A stretch of DNA of 64,000 bases from Lachnospiraceae bacterium (GCA_017470985.1 JAFUXA010000014.1:184196-248195); one strand, 5' to 3'; positions 18,014-27,449 are shown, counted from the stretch's first letter. Numbers and translations: made by a program. Notes: generated by a model not told the origin, from the sequence alone.

Positions 18014-18793
18014 TCAATACATTCCCTTTATAATCTCTATCATTAATTCTCTCATTTCCTTAAATACGAAATTGGCAATGTCTGGCACCATAAATGCTGT
18101 GATAAATAATACTGCAAGTCCAACCAGAAGTTTCAACTGAATACCTACTGCAAACATATTCATCTGTGGTGCAACCTTGGCCATAATACCCAATACTGCA
18201 TTCAAAATCATAATACATGCAAATACAGGGAGCACTATTCGAAATGCGATAATAAATAAATCAGCCATATACTTGGTCATTGTACCAAGCAGGGAATTCA
18301 CATCAAATACCGCACCTCCCAGGGGTATCAAAGAAAATGAATCTATAAACGCTCTCAATATGTATTGATACATATTGGATGTGATAAGCAAAAGTAACAG
18401 AAAATAATTGTACATATTTCCTGTAAGGGCAACCTCTGATCCTGTTGACGGGTCAAATATAGTTGCCATAGATATACCGATATCCATATCAATAATTGTA
18501 CCAGCATATAAAATAATGGAATTACAAATATTTGCCGCAAAACCTATGAGCAATCCTGTAATTCCCTCTCTCAAAACCAATACGGCATAACCGATTTCCG
18601 ATGTATATTCAGCTTCCTGAAGAGGGATTGTATAAAATAATAAAATAGCAATAAAAGCGGATAATCCCGCCTTCACTCTACCAGGCACCTCACGTCTGCC
18701 ATAAAATGGCGCTGTATATACAAATGTGGAAATTCTAACCAGTATTAATAAAAAATATTCAAGTTTTAATATGTCAAATGAATAATTTACCAT
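18014..18793 (-). CDS. fliR: Flagellar export gate protein FliR
   Basis: 259 residues, almost entirely hydrophobic with about six helices. It contains the FliR-typical stretches FYGRREVPGRVKAGLSAF and REGITGLLIGFAANI. It forms the core of the export gate with FliP and FliQ. It lies in the conserved fliO-P-Q-R-flhB order, seven bases after fliQ. Confidence 0.96.
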   Translation of the reverse strand: MVNYSFDILKLEYFLLILVRISTFVYTAPFYGRREVPGRVKAGLSAFIAILLFYTIPLQEAEYTSEIGYAVLVLREGITGLLIGFAANICNSIILYAGTIIDMDIGISMATIFDPSTGSEVALTGNMYNYFLLLLLITSNMYQYILRAFIDSFSLIPLGGAVFDVNSLLGTMTKYMADLFIIAFRIVLPVFACIMILNAVLGIMAKVAPQMNMFAVGIQLKLLVGLAVLFITAFMVPDIANFVFKEMRELMIEIIKGMY

Positions 18794-18800
18794 GGTTTAA

Positions 18801-19079
18801 TTAACCTAAATATATACTAAAATTCGTCCAAAGGTTTGTCATGAAATCCGTAATATTATTTAAAATAAATGAACCAAAAATTATAAGTCCAACAAAGATT
18901 CCTAGTATCTTTGGCACAAAAGTCAAGGTCTGTTCCTGAATAGAGGTGACAGTCTGAAAAATACTGACAATCAAACCTATAATCAGGGAAATCAACAGCA
19001 TTGGTGCTGAACATATAATAATTGTATAAATAGAATCTCTGACAATATCTAATACCTGACCTTCTGTCAAAACCTTCAC
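18801..19079 (-). CDS. fliQ: Flagellar export gate protein FliQ
   Basis: 92 residues with two membrane helices separated by a short loop (VSIFQTVTSIQEQTLTFVPK is diagnostic). Part of the FliPQR gate. Length is as usual. Confidence 0.96.
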   Translation of the reverse strand: MKVLTEGQVLDIVRDSIYTIIICSAPMLLISLIIGLIVSIFQTVTSIQEQTLTFVPKILGIFVGLIIFGSFILNNITDFMTNLWTNFSIYLG

Positions 19080-19093
19080 CTCTATTTCTTAAA

Positions 19094-19912
19094 CTAATAA
19101 AATGTCTTTACTAAACCTTGAATTACCAGATTCCATCCATCTGCCAAGACAAATAATAATATCTTAAAAGGCAGTGAAATGGTGGTAGGCGGCAACATCA
19201 TCATACCCATGGACATAAGTACTGATGCAACAACCATATCAATTACAATAAATGGTATATAAATTAATACACCTATTATAAAAGCAGTTCTAAGCTCACT
19301 GACAATAAAGCTAGGTACTAAAACAACAAAAGGAACATCATCATACTCCTCGTAAGTAGTATTTGATATTTCACAGAACATATTCAAGTCCTTCTCCTGT
19401 GTCTGACCATACATGAATTGTCTAATAGGTTGTATACCTTCCTCAAAAGCCTGCTCCTGAGTAATTTCATTTCTATCAAGAGGCTGAATGGCCTTCTCAT
19501 TTATCTGTGTAAATGTTGGCCACATTATGAAAAAAGTCAAAAACAGCGCCAAACCAATCAATATCTGATTAGGGGGTGCTGTCTGTGTTCCTATTGCAGC
19601 TCTAACAAAATGCAACACAATAATAATTCTGGTAAATGAGGTAAGCATTATCAGAATTGACGGAGCCAAGGCCAAAATTGTAAGCACCAAAAGAATTCTC
19701 ACTGTAGATGACAAGGTACCTGATTGAGAATCAAATGAAATTGATACTCCACCTTCTCCTACAACTCGATCACTAGCATTTGGTGCATTCTCTGTTGCTC
19801 CATATTCTGTGGCATATACTGTTTGTGAGCTACAATAAAATATTCCAATTGTAAGTATTACTGTAGCAAAAATTAAGCTAAATAATACATATACTTTCTT
19901 TAATTTGCTCAT
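19094..19912 (-). CDS. fliP: Flagellar export gate protein FliP
   Basis: 272 residues. An N-terminal signal sequence (about 1-35, probably cut after an A-x-A-type site near VYATE) and a Ser/Gly-rich spacer precede helices with LTSFTRIIIVLHFVRAAIG, TAPPNQILIGLALFLTFF and SELRTAFIIGVLIYIPFIVID, all highly conserved in FliP. Five copies form the gate ring with FliQ and FliR. Confidence 0.97.
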   Translation of the reverse strand: MSKLKKVYVLFSLIFATVILTIGIFYCSSQTVYATEYGATENAPNASDRVVGEGGVSISFDSQSGTLSSTVRILLVLTILALAPSILIMLTSFTRIIIVLHFVRAAIGTQTAPPNQILIGLALFLTFFIMWPTFTQINEKAIQPLDRNEITQEQAFEEGIQPIRQFMYGQTQEKDLNMFCEISNTTYEEYDDVPFVVLVPSFIVSELRTAFIIGVLIYIPFIVIDMVVASVLMSMGMMMLPPTTISLPFKILLFVLADGWNLVIQGLVKTFY

Positions 19913-19924
19913 AGTTAATTTGCC

Positions 19925-20302
19925 TTACTTATCTGTCTTATGATTTTTAAACTTATTCAAAATATCATTGAAATCCCCTTGAATTGTAGGAATATTCTCT
20001 TTGGATGTATCAGGAATCTCCTTCAATTCTTCCTGGGAAATCTCACCAAGAAAAGTTATCTCGTTCTTGCCAACGGCAACAACGAAATAACGATTCTTTC
20101 CAACTTGAATAAGTTGCACATATTTATCCGTAGTAAGCTTCAGAGTCTCACTCACAGCAAGGTTTTTATTGATAGTTTGTGTCTTCTGATAACCGGCAAT
20201 CCATCTTGTTGTAAAATATGTCATCGCCAAAACTATAACAAAACATACCAATACTACTATGAGTTGAAATATGCTCTCTCCGGTTGAAGATAATAAAATC
20301 AT
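19925..20302 (-). CDS. fliO: FliO/FliZ family flagellar biosynthesis protein
   Basis: 125 residues. An N-terminal membrane helix (about 10-32) is followed by a small beta-rich cytoplasmic domain (KLTTDKYVQLIQVGKNRYFVVAVG, EITFLGEI), typical of FliO/FliZ, which chaperones FliP ring assembly. It sits between cheY and fliP, as in Bacillus and Clostridia. Sequence conservation of the family is low, so the call also leans on context. Confidence 0.88.
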   Translation of the reverse strand: MILLSSTGESIFQLIVVLVCFVIVLAMTYFTTRWIAGYQKTQTINKNLAVSETLKLTTDKYVQLIQVGKNRYFVVAVGKNEITFLGEISQEELKEIPDTSKENIPTIQGDFNDILNKFKNHKTDK

Positions 20303-20304
20303 AT

Positions 20305-20667
20305 TTATCCTATTACCTTCTTAACAGCCTCAAGAACTCTTTCTGCCTGGAATGGCTTTACAATAAAGTCCTTTGCTCCAGACTGAATAGCCTCGATAAC
20401 CATTGCCTGCTGTCCCATTGCTGAACACATAATAATGCAAGCATCAGCATCCTTTTCTCTGATAGCCTTCAAAGCTTCAATACCATCCATCTCAGGCATT
20501 GTAATATCCATCAAAACCAAATCAGGCTTAAGCTCCAGATATTTGTCAACTGCCATCTTACCGTTTTCAGCTTCTCCAACTACATTGTAGCCATTCTTTG
20601 TAAGAATGTCCTTGATCATCATTCTCATAAAAGCTGCATCATCACTAATTAAAATATTCTTTGCCAT
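20305..20667 (-). CDS. cheY: Chemotaxis response regulator CheY
   Basis: 120-residue single receiver domain with all active residues: Asp9-Asp10 (ILISDDAAF), phospho-acceptor Asp54 (VLMDITMPEMDG), Ser82 and Lys104 (FIVKPF). Phospho-CheY binds the N-terminal peptides of FliM and FliY to alter rotation. It follows fliY directly. Confidence 0.96.
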   Translation of the reverse strand: MAKNILISDDAAFMRMMIKDILTKNGYNVVGEAENGKMAVDKYLELKPDLVLMDITMPEMDGIEALKAIREKDADACIIMCSAMGQQAMVIEAIQSGAKDFIVKPFQAERVLEAVKKVIG

Positions 20668-20693
20668 TTTTTTCTCTCCTTGTGTCTAAAAGT

Positions 20694-21851
20694 TTATTTC
20701 ATTATCTCAGTAATTCTAATTCCGAATGATTCTTCGATTACTACTACTTCGCCTTTAGCAACGTATTTACCATTAACTAGCACATCAATCGGTTCACCAG
20801 CTATTTTATTTAATTCTATAATAGTTCCTGGTGCAAAGTCCAGTATATCTTGTATAGATTTATGAGTTCTACCCAATTCTACGGTTACCTCAAGAGGTAC
20901 ATCCATAATTAAATCTATATTTTCTGGCTGATATGGTGGTTGATAACTGCCAGTAAATGGTTGAAATTGCGCAGATTGTACATTTACCTGCGGTTGTGGG
21001 TATGGTTGTGCATATTGAACTGGTGGTGGCTGCATATATGGCTGACCCTGTGGTGCAGCTGCAGCTGGTTCAGGCATCGGTGCTGGTGTTGGTTCCGGTG
21101 CCGGAGCAGGTTCTGGTGCAGAAGCTGCTGGAGCCGGTTCATCAACAGTTGACGCCGAGTCACTCTCCATATTATTCATTATATTATTGCACATTTCCTT
21201 GGCAAGTGAAATTGGATACAATTGCATAATCTCACTATCTACAAGGTCACCTATCAACAATTTAAAAGTAATTCTAACAAAATCCTCATGGAGGAAATCT
21301 GCTATATCACTTCCATCTACTGATTCAGCTAAATCAATTAAATCAGAAGAAGGTGGACTGATGTCGATCATATGATCAAGCATTGATGAAAGAGATGTTG
21401 CTGATGACCCCATCATCTGGTTCATAGCCTCACTGATGGCACTTAAGTGGATTTCTCCTACTTCCTCATCAGTTGAATTTCCTTCACCACCCATCATCAG
21501 ATCTGTGATTACTTTAACATCATTTTCCTTTAATACCAATACATTGCTTCCATCCAAGCCTTTGGTGTAAGCAATTCTAACAAGTACGCAAGGTTTCTCA
21601 TATGCATCTACAATATCTTCCCAGCTTGAAACTGTAACAACAGGTGTAGATATTTCAACTTTTTTATTTACGAGAGAGAACAATGTAGTTGCTGCCGTAC
21701 CCATACTGATATTGGCAATCTCACCAATTGTGTCCATCTCTTCGCTAGTAAGTCCCCCAGAATCATTTGATGACGTCTCTTCTGGCGCATCCGGCACTCC
21801 GCCACTAAGGAGTGCGTTGATTTCTTCTTGAGACAATACTCCGTCACTCAT
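20694..21851 (-). CDS. fliY: Flagellar switch protein and CheY-P phosphatase FliY (FliN-type)
   Basis: 385 residues. The N-terminal CheY-binding peptide (LSQEEINALLSG) resembles that of FliM. A CheC-like phosphatase domain carries two Glu/Asn signatures (GEIANISMG and SEAMNQMMG). A Pro/Ala/Gln-rich linker (about 225-300) leads to a C-terminal SpoA/FliN domain (about 300-385; PLEVTVELGRTHKSIQDIL, GKYVAKGEVVVI). It forms the C ring with FliM and FliG and dephosphorylates CheY at the motor. The linker is long for the family. It follows fliM by four bases. Confidence 0.96.
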   Translation of the reverse strand: MSDGVLSQEEINALLSGGVPDAPEETSSNDSGGLTSEEMDTIGEIANISMGTAATTLFSLVNKKVEISTPVVTVSSWEDIVDAYEKPCVLVRIAYTKGLDGSNVLVLKENDVKVITDLMMGGEGNSTDEEVGEIHLSAISEAMNQMMGSSATSLSSMLDHMIDISPPSSDLIDLAESVDGSDIADFLHEDFVRITFKLLIGDLVDSEIMQLYPISLAKEMCNNIMNNMESDSASTVDEPAPAASAPEPAPAPEPTPAPMPEPAAAAPQGQPYMQPPPVQYAQPYPQPQVNVQSAQFQPFTGSYQPPYQPENIDLIMDVPLEVTVELGRTHKSIQDILDFAPGTIIELNKIAGEPIDVLVNGKYVAKGEVVVIEESFGIRITEIMK

Positions 21852-21855
21852 GTGA

Positions 21856-22836
21856 TTACTGCTCCTCTCTTATTACTGATGTAACTCTAACTGCGTAATT
21901 ATCCCCAGCCGCACCAGGTAATGCAGTAAATTTCTTAATATCTCCAACAAAGACTTCCAATTCCTGGTCGACTTTGGTGTCGAGTCTAACTACATCTCCT
22001 ACCTGTAAGCCTGAAAAATCACTTACAGATATTGTACTATTTCCCAAAACAGCTGTAACTGGTATAGCTGCTTTTGAAATCAATGATTCAATAGCTTCCG
22101 CATAAGCCGCTTCACTTTTCTCCTGCATGCTTGAATACCAGAATTTCGTATTCAACTTCTCCATGACAGGCTCAAGGGTGATATATGGCAGACATACATT
22201 CATAAGTCCTTCCACTTCACCGATTTTAATATTAATTGTAATGATGGCTATCATCTCTGACGGAGAAATAACCTGGGCAAACTGCGAATTGGTTTCTATT
22301 CTCTCCAGTCTAGGATGAATATCAATAACATTTTCCCAAGGCTCTCTCAAAAGAGAAACACAAGCTGTCATAATCCTCTCAATTATAAGAAGCTCAATCT
22401 CAGAGAATTCACGAACCTTATCCATTGGTTCGCCCTCTCCCCCAAGCATTCTATCTACTATAGTAAATCCTAATTGAGATGCCATCTCCACTATTATATT
22501 GCCCTCAAGAGGGTCAAAATTTACAATTCCCAGAAGCACTGGATTCGATAAGGCATTGGAAAATTCCATATAGGTAACTGCCTCCGAATTCATAACTTCA
22601 ACCTGCACATTCTTGCGAAGATATACAGGTAGGTTGGTAGACAGCAGTCTGCCATAATGTTCAAATATTATTTCCAATGTACGAAGATGCTCTTTGGAAA
22701 ATTTCGAAGGACGAGCAAAGTCATATACTTTGACCTGTTTCTCGTTGTTGGCCTTCATTTCCTCAGCATCAACTTCACCAGTGCTTAGGGCTTGTAACAG
22801 ATTATCAATTTCACTTTGTGATAGTATATCACTCAA
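21856..22836 (-). CDS. fliM: Flagellar motor switch protein FliM
   Basis: 326 residues. The CheY-P binding peptide is at the N-terminus (DILSQSEIDNLLQAL), then the CheC-like middle domain (about 45-230; VYDFARPSKFSKEHLRTLE is diagnostic), then a C-terminal SpoA domain (VGDVVRLDTKVDQELEVFVG). It is part of the C ring and sets rotation direction together with FliG and FliY. Confidence 0.97.
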   Translation of the reverse strand: MSDILSQSEIDNLLQALSTGEVDAEEMKANNEKQVKVYDFARPSKFSKEHLRTLEIIFEHYGRLLSTNLPVYLRKNVQVEVMNSEAVTYMEFSNALSNPVLLGIVNFDPLEGNIIVEMASQLGFTIVDRMLGGEGEPMDKVREFSEIELLIIERIMTACVSLLREPWENVIDIHPRLERIETNSQFAQVISPSEMIAIITINIKIGEVEGLMNVCLPYITLEPVMEKLNTKFWYSSMQEKSEAAYAEAIESLISKAAIPVTAVLGNSTISVSDFSGLQVGDVVRLDTKVDQELEVFVGDIKKFTALPGAAGDNYAVRVTSVIREEQ

Positions 22837-22870
22837 ACTGTCTCACCACCTAAACAATATAAATCAGTTA

Positions 22871-23386
22871 TTATTGATACTTCACACTAGAGAAAGTAAC
22901 ATCAATAATTGCATCAGATCCAAACATCTGCTGTAAATTCTTCAAAATGTCTTCTCTAACAGCATCCTGATTGCCCTGAAGTTCTTCCATGGTATAAGAA
23001 GAAACTACATTAAAGATTTCACCTTTAACAAGATCTAGCTTGTCACTTACCTGAGTATTTACATCATCATAATCCTCATTATCTTTATTAAGAGATAATG
23101 AGACCTTGATCATAGCATAATGACTGGCTGAATCAGCACCTTTTTTCAGGTTAATTGTCAAATCTTCTTCTCCAACAGGTACCAAGGCAACTTTATCAAT
23201 TGGAATATTCGCATTGCTTGTAGCACTTCCTGATTCTAGATCAAGATCAATTGCAGCACATACTTTGGTAATAAGCTCATTGGCCTGCTTGGTTTCAGGA
23301 ATTATTGTAATTGTAACAATAACAGTTAAAACCAGGTTCACAAGAACTAATGCCAATGTAATTACTGTCAACAAATTCTTCTTCAT
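22871..23386 (-). CDS. fliL: Flagellar basal body-associated protein FliL
   Basis: 171 residues. One N-terminal membrane helix (about 7-28) and an extracytoplasmic domain with the typical C-terminal part REDILKNLQQMFGSDAIIDVTFSSVKYQ. FliL surrounds and stabilises the MotAB stator. It lies right after motB. Confidence 0.9.
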   Translation of the reverse strand: MKKNLLTVITLALVLVNLVLTVIVTITIIPETKQANELITKVCAAIDLDLESGSATSNANIPIDKVALVPVGEEDLTINLKKGADSASHYAMIKVSLSLNKDNEDYDDVNTQVSDKLDLVKGEIFNVVSSYTMEELQGNQDAVREDILKNLQQMFGSDAIIDVTFSSVKYQ

Positions 23387-23397
23387 ATCAAACCTCT

Positions 23398-24255
23398 TTA
23401 GTTCTCATTATTATTTAGAGAATTGTATATTTTAATCTCTACTCTTCTATTCTTTGCTCTGCCTTCAGCAGTATCATTTTGTTCTATAGGATCATATTCA
23501 CCTCTACCGGATGATTTTACATGATCTGCTCCTACGTTGGAATTTTCTCTAAGATATCTGGCAACATTAAGTGCTCTGTAAATAGAGAATTCTTCATTGG
23601 TAGCATATAATTCGCCTTCACCAGGCGGCACATTATCACTATGGCCTTCTACTTCCACCAAGTTGTTAGTGTAATTATTAACAACCACGCATAACTTCTT
23701 CATCAATGGAAGAGCTTCATCTCTAATAGTAACTTCACCTGCGTTGAATAGCATAGCTCCATTCAGATTAATCATCACATAATTCTCAGTGAAATTAACC
23801 TCTATCTGATCAGTAACTCCCATGGATTCCAGCATTTCACTGATTTGCTCTGCCATCTGCTCGCTTTCTTTCAAGCCAGCCTGTTTCATAGTTTCTGCCG
23901 CTTGTTCTTCTGTCACTTCCTCGGCAGGCTTCTCAGGACTAGTTCCTGTATAATCACCTGTATTTTGTGACTGATCCTGATATGCAGATGATGCATTAAA
24001 ATATACATCAAACATTTCCAAGGCACTAATTCCTGATGAAATCAATTCACCATCTCCAACAGATGAACCACCCGCAGGCAAGATAGAGAAATTACTCTGG
24101 AAAGATGAAATAATCATCTCAAACTTCTCAGCATCTACTGTAGACATTGAGAAAAGTAATACGAAGAAGCAAAGCAACAAGTTCATCAAATCACTGAAGG
24201 TGGCCATCCAGGCCGGAGATCCCGCTGGTGCTTCCTCTTGCTTTTTCTTAGCCAT
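23398..24255 (-). CDS. motB: Flagellar stator protein MotB
   Basis: 285 residues. A short cytoplasmic N-terminus and one membrane helix carry the proton- or sodium-binding Asp22 (ATFSDLMNLLLCFFVLLFS). A flexible region (about 60-140) follows, then an OmpA-like peptidoglycan-binding domain (about 155-275; VEVEGHSDNVPPG, YLRENSNVGADHVKSSGRGEYDP). It anchors the stator to the cell wall. Its start is three bases after motA. Confidence 0.97.
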   Translation of the reverse strand: MAKKKQEEAPAGSPAWMATFSDLMNLLLCFFVLLFSMSTVDAEKFEMIISSFQSNFSILPAGGSSVGDGELISSGISALEMFDVYFNASSAYQDQSQNTGDYTGTSPEKPAEEVTEEQAAETMKQAGLKESEQMAEQISEMLESMGVTDQIEVNFTENYVMINLNGAMLFNAGEVTIRDEALPLMKKLCVVVNNYTNNLVEVEGHSDNVPPGEGELYATNEEFSIYRALNVARYLRENSNVGADHVKSSGRGEYDPIEQNDTAEGRAKNRRVEIKIYNSLNNNEN

Positions 24256-24257
24256 CG

Positions 24258-25052
24258 TTACTCACCTCCGCCTTCTTCACCGCCTGCAGCAGCTCTGTCA
24301 GCAGGTGACAGGAATGACTTCAATTTCTCTTCAATTACACGTGGGTTCTCACCAGCCTGAATCGAAAGAAGTCCTTCTATTGTAATTTCCTTCATCATGA
24401 TTTCCAATGCGTTGTTACGCTGCAACTTAGCAGATGTAGGTCCTGCCAACCAGTTGGCAATCAAGGAACCATACAAGGTTGTCAGCAAAGCAACGGCCAT
24501 GTTAGGACCGATTGATGAAGCATCCTCCAGGTTCTTCAGCATGTTAACAAGTCCACAAAGAGTACCAATCATACCCCAAGCAGGACCCATTTCAGCCCAT
24601 TTATCCCAAAACTTAACTACAACAGAATGTCTTGCTTCTATATTAGTTAACTCAGTTTCCAAAATTCCTCTAACAAGATCCGGGTCAGTACCATCAACTA
24701 CCAAGCCTATTCCCTTCTTCATGAATTCGTCTTCCATGTCATGAGTAGCTTCTTCCAAAGCAAGTAATCCTTCTTTTCTGGAAATATTAGAAAGATTAAT
24801 AATATTGGTAATAGTCTCTGTTGGATTTCCGACAGATGGTTCTTTAATGGAAAGTGCAATACCTTTAAGTCCATTTATAAAATCCGGCAATTTATTAGAT
24901 CCAAGTACACTGGTAAGAGAACCACCAATTGTAATAATAATTGATGGCACATCAATAAAGTTACTAATAGCTGAAGGACCACCGGAAGATACAATACCAA
25001 ATATAAGCATTGCGAAACCGCCGACCAAACCGACCAATGACGCTAAATCCAA
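24258..25052 (-). CDS. motA: Flagellar stator protein MotA
   Basis: 264 residues, four membrane helices, with WGMIGTLCGLVNMLKNL and VALLTTLYGSLIANWLAGPTS typical of the MotA/ExbB family, plus the cytoplasmic charged loop that contacts FliG. It forms the ion channel with MotB. The start codon is TTG, with GGTGG about nine bases upstream; no ATG lies in a suitable place. It is the first gene after an internal terminator and a new promoter, so stator, switch and export genes can be transcribed separately from the hook-basal body genes. The small flbD gene often found just before motA in Firmicutes is missing. Confidence 0.96.
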   Translation of the reverse strand: MDLASLVGLVGGFAMLIFGIVSSGGPSAISNFIDVPSIIITIGGSLTSVLGSNKLPDFINGLKGIALSIKEPSVGNPTETITNIINLSNISRKEGLLALEEATHDMEDEFMKKGIGLVVDGTDPDLVRGILETELTNIEARHSVVVKFWDKWAEMGPAWGMIGTLCGLVNMLKNLEDASSIGPNMAVALLTTLYGSLIANWLAGPTSAKLQRNNALEIMMKEITIEGLLSIQAGENPRVIEEKLKSFLSPADRAAAGGEEGGGE

Positions 25053-25130
25053 ACTCTTTCACCACCCTTTTACAAAAATTTTAGTAAAAATGCATAACTA
25101 TGCACATTAGTTTTAATATACTCTTAATTT

Positions 25131-25159
25131 ATCTTACTAGATTTTGTGATAATTGTCTA
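25131..25159 (-). promoter_or_regulatory. Probable internal sigma-A promoter ahead of motA
   Basis: TAGACA (rc of 25154-25159) and TAAGAT (rc of 25131-25136) with a 17-base spacer on the minus strand, about 80 bases before the TTG start of motA and downstream of the flgE terminator. A TGCATA/TATGCA inverted repeat (25091-25104) lies in the leader. Confidence 0.5.
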
Positions 25160-25239
25160 CAATTTAATACTTTATTTTCCACTAAAAATAGTCATTTTGA
25201 TATTCCATAACACAAAATATAGTATTTAAGTATAAAAAT

Positions 25240-25268
25240 GAAAAATAGCCCCACCGCAAAAGTGGGGC
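25240..25268 (-). terminator. Intrinsic terminator after flgE, inside the flagellar region
   Basis: Stem GCCCCAC (25248-25254) with GTGGGGC (25262-25268) and a seven-base loop. On the minus strand it is followed by TATTTTTCATTTTT. It starts about 20 bases past the flgE stop and would limit read-through into motA. Confidence 0.85.
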
Positions 25269-25287
25269 CATAATTATTTTAATTAAA

Positions 25288-26958
25288 TTATCTCTTCAAA
25301 TTAGTCAATTCTTCAAGCATTGTATCAGATACTGTAATAATTCTAGAGTTAGCCTGGAAACCTCTCTGAGTTGTAATCATATCTGTAAACTCCTGTGACA
25401 AATCAACATTTGACATTTCCAACTGTCCTGTTGACATGCTACCGCCGTCAGCAGTTACATCAACACCGATTCCATCGAAATCACCAGAGTTCAATGTTGT
25501 CTTAAAGCAGCTGTTTCCTAAGCTTTCAAGACCTGATGCATTGGAGAACTGTGCTACAGCAATCTGTCCAAGAAGTACTGTATTACCATTGTCATATGAA
25601 CCAAAAATCTTTCCTGATCCATCAACTGATACACTGGTCAAAGCACCGAGCTTCTTTCCAATACCCTTGACACCGTTGATATCACCTTTCTCCACATTTA
25701 CTGTAGAACTTCCACCATTGTCATAATTGAGAAGCTTAGTAAAATCAATAGTTACATTTTCAAAGTTTCCTAAATCATTGAGATTAGACAGGTTAAGTGA
25801 TACCTTACCATTGTCAGCAGCTGTGTTAATAAAGCTGAATGTACCATCCGCTGTATTAAACTTCAAATTGTAATTAGTTGTATCATATGTATATTCCATC
25901 TGTCCTGTAGCAGACAAAGCCAATGTACCCGGCTCTAAGTTGGTTGTATCAATAGAGAACAATGTAGCCATATCAACCTGTCTTGTGTCAGTTGGATCTG
26001 TTGAATTTACAAATGTAAATGTAGTCTGTGATCCGGCTGCTTCAGGAACATTGATGCTTGCAGGCACGCTGGCTGCATCAAGTCTGTATGTATTTCCACC
26101 TGATGTGAAATATATATTTCCGCTCTCTACGGAGAAGTTCTTAGTTGGATTATACTTTCTTGTAGCTGTAGTATCATTACCGAAAATCTGGCTTAATGCA
26201 CCACCATTAGCCTTGTATGTAGCCAGGATATCCTGGTTCTGATCATTATAAATATTTGAAAGTTCTACTGTGTACTGTCCCTGCTCTGTATCTGTAGCTT
26301 TAATAGAAAATCTGGCTGTATAAGCATATCCTAAACTATCAAAGAAAGACAGATTTCTGTAGTATCCTTCCTCACTTGTTACATTCTTCTCGTTCTTGTC
26401 AATTACACCTGAGAATGTAGCTTCTGTTGTAGCTTCTGGAGCACTTGTTAAGTTCTTAGCCTGCATAATTCTAAGAGGAGATACAGTATCCTGACGAATT
26501 GTAATTCCGGCATCCTCTGTCTCTTCTGCCTGCCATCCCATTACCATATATCCTGTTGAAGTCATGGCAAGGTTACCATTTCCATCAAGGTAGAAAGAAC
26601 CTGCTCTTGTGAACAAATTCTCTGAACCATTATTTACAATGAAGAAATTGGTAGAATTTGAATCTGTAAGCTTAATATCAAAAGCCTGTCCTGTAGACTG
26701 TGCAGCACCAGCTGATGTGATGCTAATCTTGGTAGATGCAGTTGTAACACCAAGACCTATCTGCTTGGCATTCTTTCCACCCGTAGTTTCAGTAGCTCCT
26801 GAAGCTCCAGATGTTGTCTGATACATAATATCAGAGAAAGTAACTGCTGATGATTTAAATCCGATTGTGTTAACATTGGCGATGTTATTACCAATAACAT
26901 CCATCTTTGTCTGATGTGTCTTAAGACCTGCCACACCAGAGTAAAGTGATCTCATCAT
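25288..26958 (-). CDS. flgE: Flagellar hook protein FlgE
   Basis: 556 residues. The N-terminal rod/hook signature MRSLYSGVAGLKTHQTKMDVIGNNIANVNTIGFK starts with the family helix, the FlgE/F/G-like FTRAGSFYLDGNGNL follows at about 117-131, and the C-terminus ends with the paired motif (LEMSNVDLSQEFTDMITTQRGFQANSRII). The middle region is large, Thr/Ser/Asn-rich and variable, making the surface of the hook; the size fits FlgE rather than FlgF or FlgG. Start ATG has AGGAGG ten bases upstream. Last gene before the internal terminator. Confidence 0.94.
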   Translation of the reverse strand: MMRSLYSGVAGLKTHQTKMDVIGNNIANVNTIGFKSSAVTFSDIMYQTTSGASGATETTGGKNAKQIGLGVTTASTKISITSAGAAQSTGQAFDIKLTDSNSTNFFIVNNGSENLFTRAGSFYLDGNGNLAMTSTGYMVMGWQAEETEDAGITIRQDTVSPLRIMQAKNLTSAPEATTEATFSGVIDKNEKNVTSEEGYYRNLSFFDSLGYAYTARFSIKATDTEQGQYTVELSNIYNDQNQDILATYKANGGALSQIFGNDTTATRKYNPTKNFSVESGNIYFTSGGNTYRLDAASVPASINVPEAAGSQTTFTFVNSTDPTDTRQVDMATLFSIDTTNLEPGTLALSATGQMEYTYDTTNYNLKFNTADGTFSFINTAADNGKVSLNLSNLNDLGNFENVTIDFTKLLNYDNGGSSTVNVEKGDINGVKGIGKKLGALTSVSVDGSGKIFGSYDNGNTVLLGQIAVAQFSNASGLESLGNSCFKTTLNSGDFDGIGVDVTADGGSMSTGQLEMSNVDLSQEFTDMITTQRGFQANSRIITVSDTMLEELTNLKR

Positions 26959-27041
26959 AATTAAATGACCTCCTAATTCGCGTTTTGCTGTAAGTTGTCG
27001 CTTCTGTCAGTCGGCGACTTTAGCTTCCTTAAAAGGTCCAG

Positions 27042-27449
27042 CTAAATAATTACAGCACCATCAATATTTGTAAATACATTTTCTGTGGTATCTGCCTGAT
27101 CCATGGCTGTTACCACTGTCTGATTCGGTACATTTACTATAAATGCAAGCGAATCAACAATTACTAGTGATTCCTTAATACCTTTCTCGCTAGCTTTGGC
27201 TACTCCATCTCTCAACCTTTGATTCTGATCATCTGAAAGAGATATATCTCTGTCGTCCAATCTCTGAGACGCGTGCTTTGAAAATTTCAAATCAACCTGC
27301 CCAGGTTTTGCAACATCAATTCTCTGCTTTAAAATATCTTGAAAAGATAGCCCATCACTTGTTGTCTCAATTTTCTTTCCGGGTTGATTGTTGAGATACT
27401 GACCAGCAACTTGTTCAATTGAGGTAAAGGAATTTGTTATTTTATCCAT
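27042..27449 (-). CDS. Flagellar operon protein of the TIGR02530 type
   Basis: 135 residues. The conserved core LKFSKHASQRLDDRDISL, then ending AFIVNVPNQTVVTAMD and ENVFTNIDGAVII, is the hallmark of a small family found between flgD and flgE in Firmicutes and some other phyla. Its biochemical role is unsettled; position suggests hook assembly or capping. No membrane segment or signal peptide. Confidence 0.88.
   Translation of the reverse strand: MDKITNSFTSIEQVAGQYLNNQPGKKIETTSDGLSFQDILKQRIDVAKPGQVDLKFSKHASQRLDDRDISLSDDQNQRLRDGVAKASEKGIKESLVIVDSLAFIVNVPNQTVVTAMDQADTTENVFTNIDGAVII

Noticed and set aside
25053-25287. Search for flbD between flgE and motA
   Set aside because: No open frame of suitable length or sequence; the gap holds a terminator and promoter.
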